From: a virus
Virus record (IMG/VR): IMGVR_UViG_3300004369_000056
Location: 1 to 36,111 of that record
DNA: 36,111 nucleotides
Strand: one strand, 5' to 3'
Shown here: positions 31,415-36,111 of the stretch, piece by piece
Numbering within the stretch: position 1 is the stretch's first letter
Layout of the letters: each line of letters starts with the position of its first letter
Notes under the pieces: model-generated
The model's input: the letters and a program-made list of their open reading frames with translations, nothing else
Told to the model about the DNA's origin: nothing
Databases searched by the model: none
Translations under genes and position numbers: made by a program

Positions 31415-31641
31415 ACTAAGTCGTCCTCGCTAGGGATTTCGCTAAACAGGGCTTCATCTGTTTTCTTGTTTTCGGCTCGTTGTGCAAACTCACCTAAGCC
31501 AAGTGCTGAAAGCACGAAGGCAACCGCTGGTTCAACAGGTGCTTCAGGGACCACAAAAGCAACAACTAATGCAACCGTTGAGGAAACAAACGCTGCAACA
31601 CGGACAGGGTTGTTATAGATGAACGCTTTAATCTTTTCCAT
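31411..31641 (-). CDS. Holin-like membrane protein (76 aa)
   Basis: Two hydrophobic helices (NPVRVAAFVSSTVALVVAFVV, about 10-30, and EPAVAFVLSALGLGEFAQRA, about 36-55), then an acidic polar tail (ENKKTDEALFSEIPSEDDLV). The pattern and the NPVRVAAxVSS start match actinophage-type class II holins. It would open the membrane for endolysin release; the stop codon overlaps the M15 start. Confidence 0.78.
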   Translation of the reverse strand: MEKIKAFIYNNPVRVAAFVSSTVALVVAFVVPEAPVEPAVAFVLSALGLGEFAQRAENKKTDEALFSEIPSEDDLV

Positions 31642-31676
31642 ACTATAGAGTTATTGTTCCCTAGTGATATATTAGA

Positions 31677-32021
31677 TTATTCTGCGTCTGGAACTAGAAT
31701 CCATGACAATGATTCTTCATCCCAGTAAACAAGACCTTCTGGTGCAGGAACTGGCGGTTGCCAATCATGGTTACTATCTAAAGACCAAGATGGATAAGGC
31801 TGTGGGCGAACAAAAACATCCGATTCTTCATTGTATGTGTAACCAATACCAGCATATTGTTTTCTGATGTTGTTGTTATATGAAGTACGAACACAACGCT
31901 GTCCACGGAAGTTTCCATACCATTGTTCAGGGGTTAAACCATTAAGTAATTCGTTTTCATCTTTACCAACAATTACTTCTGTAACAATGTTGTTATCGTC
32001 AAGAAATGCGTAGTGTGCCAT
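31677..32021 (-). CDS. Virion-associated fibre-like protein (114 aa)
   Basis: MAHYAFLDDNNIVTEVIVGKDE opens the protein; KQYAGIGYTYNEESDVFVRPQPYPSWSLD and PVPAPEGLVYWDEESLSWIL follow. This matches a family common in cyanophages and other marine phages (AGIGYTYDxxxDAFxxPxPYPSW), annotated as structural or tail-fibre associated. It is coupled to the glycine-rich fibre gene upstream through an overlap at 32021. Likely part of the receptor-binding apparatus. Confidence 0.8.
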   Translation of the reverse strand: MAHYAFLDDNNIVTEVIVGKDENELLNGLTPEQWYGNFRGQRCVRTSYNNNIRKQYAGIGYTYNEESDVFVRPQPYPSWSLDSNHDWQPPVPAPEGLVYWDEESLSWILVPDAE

Positions 32022-32941
32022 CAGAATGTTACCGTACCAGTTCCAGCAGTAAACACATAAATCTTGTAACCACCAGTTATCGTAGTTGGTATTAAACCAC
32101 CACCAGTTTTTGTAAGACCAGCATCAATAGCAGTCAAGTTATCAAACGAATCTGGATAACGAATAATTACTACTCCAGATGCACCATTTGAACCAGGAGG
32201 GCTATTTCCACCTCCACCTCCACCACCACCACGGTTTACTGTTGCTCCGCTTGCACCACCAAAGTAACTTCCACCAGAGCCACCTACACCAGAACCGCCA
32301 CCATAACTTCCGTTGAATCCAGCACCGCCTCCACCTCCAGCATATGCAAGAGAAGAACCACTATAAGAGTTTGTGCTTCCAGAACCACCAGCACCACCGA
32401 TTGCGTTTGTACTGTCTCCGTTTCCACCACCGCCACCAGAACCACCACCGCCGCCTGCTTGGTTGTTTCCAGTTGCTGCTCCACCGCCATTGCTTGTCGG
32501 TGAACCAGATGAACCGCCACCCTTGGTAGAGCCAGGATATGCACCTGCACCACCGCCACCATTGCCACCATTAGATGTCAAAGTTGAAAACACAGAGTTG
32601 TTTCCAACAATTCCATTGTTTCCACCAACTGCGTTTGCACCGCCAGCACCACCACCACCAACAGTTAGCGTTATTGCGGAACCTGCTGAAACAGCAAAAG
32701 CGGTTGATGACCTAAATCCACCACCACCACCTCCACCGCCGTACCAAGGACCAGCGTTGTTTCCACCGCCACCACCACCGCCACCAGCAACTACCAAGTA
32801 GTCAACTGTTGCAGTTGGGTTTCCACCACCACCAGACCAATAAGCAGCAACCTGAGCCGTGTTACCACGGCGACCTCTAGGTTGCAAGGCTCCGCCACTA
32901 ATGGCTTTACCACCTGCTGTATTCTTCAGAAAACTAGGCAC
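32021..32941 (-). CDS. Glycine-rich tail fibre protein (306 aa)
   Basis: A short N-terminus (KNTAGGKAISGGALQPRGRRGN), then VDYLVVAGGGGGGGG, repeated Gly-Ser-Asn runs, and GASGVVIIRYP with a C-terminal KIYVFTAGTGTVTF strand pair. This is the well-known glycine-rich (polyglycine II sandwich-like) tip domain of phage fibres, related in layout to T2-like gp38 adhesins. It probably binds the host surface, with loops between Gly runs varying rapidly. GTG start at 32941. On the opposite strand the same sequence reads as a Pro-rich open frame, which is an artefact. Confidence 0.85.
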   Translation of the reverse strand: MPSFLKNTAGGKAISGGALQPRGRRGNTAQVAAYWSGGGGNPTATVDYLVVAGGGGGGGGNNAGPWYGGGGGGGGFRSSTAFAVSAGSAITLTVGGGGAGGANAVGGNNGIVGNNSVFSTLTSNGGNGGGGAGAYPGSTKGGGSSGSPTSNGGGAATGNNQAGGGGGSGGGGGNGDSTNAIGGAGGSGSTNSYSGSSLAYAGGGGGAGFNGSYGGGSGVGGSGGSYFGGASGATVNRGGGGGGGGNSPPGSNGASGVVIIRYPDSFDNLTAIDAGLTKTGGGLIPTTITGGYKIYVFTAGTGTVTF

Positions 32942-32951
32942 TATGACCCCG

Positions 32952-33314
32952 TTACGCTGTGATGCGGTTTACATACCCGTGAACTACGATAACATTCGCT
33001 GAAGCAGCAAACGCACGAACAACCAACGGAGTAGCATTACCCTTGATTAAACCGCCAGCCACAATAAGATACAAACCATTCTCAGCCTTAACCGTATATT
33101 CAATCAAGTCGTCAGGTGCAGCAACACCACCCCATTCAATAGTCAACTTCACATCAGAAGCCGAAGTGTTAACCGCATACAACCAAATCTCATCCAAAGT
33201 CGTTGCCGTGGATGAACCAGTATGAATAGTGGTTCCAGCAGTAGCAGTCTGAGCAACCTTAATGCCCTTGCCATCTGTTGAACCACTGAGAATTGTTTTG
33301 CTAAAAGTTGCCAT
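32952..33314 (-). CDS. Small structural beta-rich protein (120 aa)
   Basis: MATFSKTILSGSTDGKGIKVAQTATAGTTIHTGS, then DEIWLYAVNTSASDVKLTIEWGG and GLYLIVAGGLIKGNATPLVVRAFA. It is all-beta and resembles small structural proteins found next to fibre genes in aquatic phages (head decoration or fibre connector). AAGGAA is 9 nt from ATG 33314. The family function is unproven. Confidence 0.7.
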   Translation of the reverse strand: MATFSKTILSGSTDGKGIKVAQTATAGTTIHTGSSTATTLDEIWLYAVNTSASDVKLTIEWGGVAAPDDLIEYTVKAENGLYLIVAGGLIKGNATPLVVRAFAASANVIVVHGYVNRITA

Positions 33315-33334
33315 ATATTATATTCCTTTGTTCC

Positions 33335-33556
33335 TTATGAGGTAAATAGTGCTGCTGACAGCACAAACTGGTCATCCTGAGACTTAGCCAAAATAGCGTT
33401 AGAAACCGCTGAACTAGCAGAAACATACTCGGCAACATCCGCAGCCGACACCTTCTTAGTGGTAGTTGCACTGGTGTCCACAATAGGCAAAACATCGCTA
33501 CCAGCAACATCAATCGCCGTCAACGCCGTTAACTGTGAAATCTTAAGGTCAGCCAT
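33335..33556 (-). CDS. Fibre N-terminal-like protein (73 aa)
   Basis: MADLKISQLTALTAIDVAGSDVLPIVDTSATTTKKVSAADVAEYV is the widespread start of phage fibre proteins (KISQLPALT...LPIVD...TKKVTxxxL), but here it is not fused to a fibre shaft. It may form a small base into which the glycine-rich protein inserts. It is coupled by TAATG to the upstream gene. Confidence 0.75.
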   Translation of the reverse strand: MADLKISQLTALTAIDVAGSDVLPIVDTSATTTKKVSAADVAEYVSASSAVSNAILAKSQDDQFVLSAALFTS

Positions 33557-33852
33557 TACCCATTACCTACTTCCAACAACATAAAAGACCCGTCCTCTAA
33601 GAGTAAATCGTTCCCTGACTCCAACTCCAAGTTAGAAACCACAAAATCGGGGTCAGACCAAAAGTTGTTTGCTAGGTCACCCCAAGTTGTCCCTGCCGCA
33701 CCCTGAGCAACATAATACTCAAACTGGAGACTACCACGATACTGCAAACCAACAGCCGACCAATGAGCATGCAACAAGTCCCCCAAAGTGGTACCAGCAG
33801 ACGGATACAACGCCCTGAGGGCGGTGTACATCGCATCGTTAGTTGTTGTCAT
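33556..33852 (-). CDS. Fibre-associated protein with internal duplication (98 aa)
   Basis: Two copies of one motif: YPSAGTTLGDLLHAHWSA (about 15-32) and QGAAGTTWGDLANNFWSD (about 50-67). An acidic strand-rich end follows (LELESGNDLLLEDGSFMLLEV). The duplication suggests a two-lobed or pseudo-symmetric structural protein. It lies among fibre genes, so a virion role is likely. The start overlaps the zinc-ribbon gene by 14 nt. Confidence 0.65.
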   Translation of the reverse strand: MTTTNDAMYTALRALYPSAGTTLGDLLHAHWSAVGLQYRGSLQFEYYVAQGAAGTTWGDLANNFWSDPDFVVSNLELESGNDLLLEDGSFMLLEVGNG

Positions 33853-33979
33853 AATCTCTCATCTTCCTAGGTTCACCCTCGCAACAAGAATCCTTAAAGC
33901 CACATTCAGGGCAACGCCATCTTGTAGCAACAGGAGGATACTCGCATCCACAAGTCGGACATTCAATAGTAGAACCCAT
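33839..33979 (-). CDS. Small zinc-ribbon protein (46 aa)
   Basis: ATG 33979 overlaps the stop of the terminase small subunit gene (TAATG); TAA at 33839-33841. MGSTIECPTCGCEYPPVATRWRCPECG, then KDSCCEGEPRKMRDYDNN. CPTC and CPEC form a rubredoxin-like zinc ribbon, with extra cysteines (C12, C32, C33). It may assist the terminase or act on transcription; nothing in the sequence decides. Confidence 0.65.
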   Translation of the reverse strand: MGSTIECPTCGCEYPPVATRWRCPECGFKDSCCEGEPRKMRDYDNN

Positions 33980-34401
33980 TAATGTTCTTTTAGTTCCCTA
34001 CGGGACTCAATTTCCGACTGAGCGACTGACGCTATGAGACTATCTAGTTCTGCGTCAGATATTTCTGATGGTTTGGTGGAGTGTTCTACTTGGACTTGGG
34101 TTGGGGCTAAACGGTTCGTTGCCTGTAGGTATAGTTTGGCGGAGTTGTTGTCGCCTTCTAAGGCTCGTTGGTATAGGTTGTCTAGTAGTTTTTGGGTTCG
34201 TTCGGGGGATTGTTGTTGTTCGGATACCCGTTTTTCCCATTCCATTTTGAAGGCAGGCTTTTTTTTCCATCGGCGTAATGTGGTTTCATCTACGCCTTCC
34301 ATAATAGCATATTTTTCTTGGGAGGATGGGTCACGGTGTGGTGGTGGGACCATAAGCCAGTTTAAAAACTTTTCTTGCCGTGGGTCTAAGATGTTGTCCA
34401 T
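33979..34401 (-). CDS. Probable terminase small subunit (140 aa)
   Basis: First gene of the leftward unit. The N-terminal half NILDPRQEKFLNWLMVPPPHRDPSSQEKYAIMEGVDETTLRRWKKKPAFKMEWEKRV is a phBC6A51-like homeodomain/helix-turn-helix, as in many small terminases. RTQKLLDNLYQRALEGDNNSAKLYLQATNRLAP follows as the oligomerisation helices. It would recognise the packaging site and load the large subunit. Its sense strand is A/C-rich, opposite to every other gene of the unit, which suggests a different mutational history or recent transfer. Ribosome site weak. Confidence 0.75.
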   Translation of the reverse strand: MDNILDPRQEKFLNWLMVPPPHRDPSSQEKYAIMEGVDETTLRRWKKKPAFKMEWEKRVSEQQQSPERTQKLLDNLYQRALEGDNNSAKLYLQATNRLAPTQVQVEHSTKPSEISDAELDSLIASVAQSEIESRRELKEH

Positions 34402-34423
34402 GCCAATATGGTTTTTGTTCCAT

Positions 34424-34439
34424 GTTAGGTGTACCTAAC
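34424..34439. promoter_or_regulatory. Candidate operator (7-bp inverted repeat)
   Basis: GTTAGGT (34424-34430), spacer GT, ACCTAAC (34433-34439). It has operator-like symmetry and lies in the only divergent region of the window. The binder is unknown. Confidence 0.4.
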
Positions 34440-34562
34440 TTGTATTGAACTTGTCTAGGGAACAGAGGGAACATGGATGGGGGGAACCTACGGAGGGGGG
34501 AAGGATAACTGTGTACATTGAGCGACTAGCGAAATGTACAATAACAGTACAAGAAAGGATAC

Positions 34563-34584
34563 AACCATCCCGATTGGGATGGTT
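34563..34584 (+). terminator. 9-bp hairpin, possible terminator or leader structure
   Basis: AACCATCCC (34563-34571) / GGGATGGTT (34576-34584) with loop GATT, followed by GATTTATTTA. The moderately U-rich tail suits termination on the plus strand. It lies 20 nt upstream of the small membrane protein gene, so it could be an attenuator of the rightward operon. Confidence 0.5.
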
Positions 34585-34604
34585 GATTTATTTACTGGTA
34601 CAGC

Positions 34605-34757
34605 ATGGACAGAAAGAATGTTATGGGAATTTGGGGAACATTACTGGTAATAGTAGGAACAGCCGTTGCCACCATCGGTGGCATCTTAGTGTTTCTGCGT
34701 ATGCTTTTCTCTGTTTTAGAGAAAATAGATTATGATGTTGAAATGGATGCAAAATGA
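34605..34757 (+). CDS. Small single-helix membrane protein (50 aa)
   Basis: ATG 34605 (or ATG 34623, which has GAAAG at suitable spacing) to TGA 34755-34757, overlapping the next ATG (ATGA). Residues about 7-32 (MGIWGTLLVIVGTAVATIGGIL) form one membrane helix with glycine contacts; the tail LEKIDYDVEMDAK is acidic. First gene of the rightward operon. It may be a small membrane effector; no family recognised. Confidence 0.6.
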   Translation: MDRKNVMGIWGTLLVIVGTAVATIGGILVFLRMLFSVLEKIDYDVEMDAK

Positions 34758-35029
34758 AACTGAAGGATGCCAGCCCCCCAACAAATGACCCTGAGGTGAT
34801 TCAGGGTGCACGATGGTATTTGCGTGATGGTGACATCAAAAAGATTCGTAAACAAGGTATTGCCCGTGAATATAAGAATCCGAAGCGGTTTGTTAAGGCT
34901 ATGATGGACACCCTGACAGAGGGTGATATATCAGAAAAGTTCTCTGATGGTGACTGGCAGCCTGTAGCAGAAAAAATGTTAATGCAACTATGGAAAAACC
35001 AAAACAAAATGAAAGTAGCAAGAAAATAA
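34754..35029 (+). CDS. Hypothetical basic protein (91 aa)
   Basis: Coupled to the membrane protein (ATGA) and to the next gene (TAATG). MKLKDASPPTNDPEVIQGARWYLRDGDIKKIRKQGIAREY, then NPKRFVKAMMDTLTEGDISEKFSDGDWQPVAEKMLMQLW. It is helical, with no cysteines. Residues 18-45 look like a small DNA-binding or protein-binding helical pair. No known family. Confidence 0.7.
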   Translation: MKLKDASPPTNDPEVIQGARWYLRDGDIKKIRKQGIAREYKNPKRFVKAMMDTLTEGDISEKFSDGDWQPVAEKMLMQLWKNQNKMKVARK

Positions 35030-35115
35030 TGGCTGCTAAAAAGAAAAAGAAAGTACCCGCAGGATACCATATGATGCCAAATGGTAAACTGATGAAGGGC
35101 AAGAAGCATAAGTAA
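35029..35115 (+). CDS. Tiny Lys-rich protein (28 aa)
   Basis: TAATG overlaps at both ends fix its limits: ATG 35029, TAA 35113-35115. MAAKKKKKVPAGYHMMPNGKLMKGKKHK: half the residues are basic. The central P-x-G-Y-H-x-M-P-x-G-x-x-M-K pattern occurs in tiny proteins of other aquatic phages, usually near head genes. It probably binds nucleic acid or acidic capsid surfaces. Confidence 0.65.
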   Translation: MAAKKKKKVPAGYHMMPNGKLMKGKKHK

Positions 35116-35510
35116 TGGGTTACACCAAACCACAACTCAGGGCAAGAATTGTCTCCGCTGTAAAAGCGGGGACATCAGGAGGCAAGGCTGGTCAATGGTC
35201 TGCTCGTAAAGCCCAAATCGTAGCGCAACGCTACGAAAAGGCTGGTGGTGGTTACACTGGTGCAAAAACTAAGGCTCAGTCCAACCTGAGTAAATGGACC
35301 TCAGAGAAATGGACAACATCAGATGGAAAACCTGCTAGTAGAAGCACTGGTACAACAAGATACCTTCCGAAAAAAGCATGGGAAAATCTTTCACCAGCAC
35401 AAAAAGCCGCAACAAACAAAAAGAAAGTTGCTGGCTCTAAGAAGGGTAAACAGTTTGTGGCAAACACCCCAGCCGCCAAAAAGGCTGGAAGAAAAGCAAG
35501 GACAGCATAA
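35115..35510 (+). CDS. Basic DUF5872-like protein (131 aa)
   Basis: GYTKPQLRARIVSAVKAGTSGGKAGQWSARKAQIVAQRYEKAGGGYTG, then SNLSKWTSEKWTTSDGKPASR, RYLPKKAWENLSPAQKAATNKKK and GKQFVANTPAAKKAGRKAR. This matches a family seen in phages and giant viruses, with a conserved (G)KPxxxxGxxRYLPxxAW segment. It is very basic and presumably interacts with DNA in the particle. The name is from memory. TAATG coupling on both sides. Confidence 0.78.
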   Translation: MGYTKPQLRARIVSAVKAGTSGGKAGQWSARKAQIVAQRYEKAGGGYTGAKTKAQSNLSKWTSEKWTTSDGKPASRSTGTTRYLPKKAWENLSPAQKAATNKKKVAGSKKGKQFVANTPAAKKAGRKARTA

Positions 35511-35713
35511 TGGCAACCCAAAAAAGAAAACCAGCAATACAACTCTCCAACGATGACACAATGATGGAAGCAGACCCATACCCGCAAGACAGAATTAAAG
35601 CAAAAAAAGGTTCAGGTTCAAGAACCATTTACCGTAAACCCAAAAAGAAAAAAATCATGCAAGCAAGACCACATACAAAATATAAAATAGAAGGACAAAT
35701 CTGGGAAGCATAA
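35510..35713 (+). CDS. Basic hypothetical protein (67 aa)
   Basis: MATQKRKPAIQLSNDDTMMEADPYPQDRIKAKKG, then RTIYRKPKKKKIMQARPHTKY. The N-terminal KPAIxLxxDD resembles the repeated tag of the leftward basic proteins (KPAITGLxRPxG-x-DD), though on the other strand and only in part. It is Lys-rich, disordered in appearance, and coupled by TAATG on both sides. Confidence 0.65.
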   Translation: MATQKRKPAIQLSNDDTMMEADPYPQDRIKAKKGSGSRTIYRKPKKKKIMQARPHTKYKIEGQIWEA

Positions 35714-36036
35714 TGGCAACCGCAAAACCATCACGAGACCCACGACTAGCACGAGCAGGCGTATCAGGCTACAACCAGCCAAAACGCACACCCAACCACC
35801 CAACCAAATCCCACATCGTAGTAGCCAAATCAGGTGGACAAATCAAAACCCTAAGGTTCGGTCAACAAGGCGTCAAAACCAACCTAACAGCAGGACAAAA
35901 CACAATGTTTAAAAAGCGTCACGCCAAAAACATCGCCAAAGGACCAATGTCACCCGCATGGTGGGCAGACAAAGTAAAATGGGACAAATCAAAAACAACC
36001 CAACCCAACAACAAAAAATGGGTCAAAGGTTCCTGA
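35713..36036 (+). CDS. Conserved aquatic-phage protein of unknown function (107 aa)
   Basis: RLARAGVSGYNQPKRTPNHPTKSHIVVAKSGGQIKTLRFGQQGVKTN, then FKKRHAKNIAKGPMSPAWWADKVKW. This is a very conserved pattern (RLxRxGxxGxNxPKRTPxHPxKSHxVxA ... FKxRHxxNIxKGxMSxAYWAxxVKW) in cyanophages and other marine phages; its function is unknown to me. The RHAKNIAKGPMSPAWWA part is similar to DUF6321-type regions. Last gene of the operon. Confidence 0.8.
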   Translation: MATAKPSRDPRLARAGVSGYNQPKRTPNHPTKSHIVVAKSGGQIKTLRFGQQGVKTNLTAGQNTMFKKRHAKNIAKGPMSPAWWADKVKWDKSKTTQPNNKKWVKGS

Positions 36037-36051
36037 GCCTCATATAAAATT

Positions 36052-36086
36052 TTCACAAATCGGCTCTACCTCCTTGTATATATAAA
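36052..36086 (+). promoter_or_regulatory. Possible promoter near the window end
   Basis: TTCACA (36052-36057, 5/6 to TTGACA), then TATATA at 36077-36082 and TATAAA at 36081-36086, in a gene-free AT-rich stretch. Spacings are 19 and 23 nt, longer than ideal. If the ends join, it would point toward the early region. GGGG/CCCC flanking CGTA follows. Confidence 0.3.
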
Positions 36087-36111
36087 TACACATAGGGGCG
36101 TACCCCCCCAT

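Larger units (their letters stand above)
34402..34604 (+). promoter_or_regulatory. Divergent control region between the late unit and the rightward operon
   Basis: About 200 nt between diverging genes. A perfect inverted repeat GTTAGGT/ACCTAAC lies at 34424-34439 (spacer GT), 23 nt upstream of the terminase small subunit start, and is a good operator candidate. The palindrome TGTACA occurs at 34512-34517 and 34535-34540. A G-rich stretch runs at 34456-34503. No clean -35/-10 pair is visible in either direction, so promoters may need the phage sigma region 4-like protein. A frame from TTG 34445 to 34735 is probably fortuitous. Confidence 0.5.

Noticed and set aside
32373-32801. 142-codon Pro-rich frame on the plus strand
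   Set aside because: Direct complement of the glycine-rich fibre repeats; no ribosome site and no family.
34445-34735. 96-aa frame from TTG
   Set aside because: No ribosome site, crosses the 9-bp hairpin, and competes with the better-supported small membrane protein at 34605.
1-36111. tRNA genes, integrase, attachment sites, insertion sequences
   Set aside because: No cloverleaf with conserved T-arm, no recombinase motifs and no transposase frame were seen on either strand.

Overview
The window is most of, or all of, a tailed double-stranded DNA phage genome with short-tailed (podovirus-like) architecture. It holds terminase, portal, scaffold, HK97-fold major capsid, a P22 gp4 / T7 gp11-like tail adaptor, a tail stabilisation protein (P22 gp10 / T7 gp12-like) and very large internal/ejection proteins. 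There is no tape measure, major tail tube, integrase or repressor, so a lytic lifestyle is likely. No tRNA, rRNA, CRISPR array or transposon was seen. Several families (31677-32021, 35115-35510, 35713-36036 and the glycine-rich fibre) are ones I know mainly from aquatic phages. The holin, M15 endolysin and DUF2746-like membrane protein resemble actinophage proteins. The host cannot be fixed from this; an aquatic bacterium, possibly an actinobacterium, is my guess.

Layout. (1) 1-740: a possible gene end, then about 600 nt without a convincing gene but rich in perfect small hairpins. (2) 741-12824, rightward: early/middle genes. These are a MoxR-type AAA+ ATPase with a VWA-like partner, small membrane and zinc-ribbon proteins, a Cas4/RecB-like nuclease, a DnaB-like helicase, a TOTE-type AEP primase, an endonuclease, an HslV/proteasome-like Ntn hydrolase, RusA, another PD-(D/E)XK nuclease, a sigma region 4-like protein, a DUF1599 protein and small genes. 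(3) 12781-34401, leftward: one 21.6 kb virion and lysis unit. Its order of transcription is terminase small subunit, fibre genes, holin, M15 peptidase, transglycosylase, terminase large subunit, portal, scaffold, capsid, a cluster of very basic proteins, tail adaptor, tail stabilisation protein and internal virion proteins. (4) 34402-34604: divergent control region. (5) 34605-36036, rightward: a tightly coupled operon of one small membrane protein and mostly Lys-rich small proteins.

The most unusual signal is structural. The DNA is packed with perfect inverted repeats of 6-9 bp with loops of 3-5 nt, densest at 1-5 kb, inside coding sequence as well as between genes. Between early genes they form trains of hairpins. 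At five or six genes the Shine-Dalgarno sequence itself sits in the loop of a small stem just before the start codon, and the arm sequences differ from gene to gene while remaining complementary. Two further hairpins carry anti-Shine-Dalgarno loops. I know of no described system of this type in a dsDNA phage. Other points of note are the Ntn hydrolase with an intact catalytic set, an N-terminal peptide repeated in a tandem cluster of basic virion proteins (a candidate capsid-targeting tag), and seven genes of 28-56 codons read directly from the sequence.
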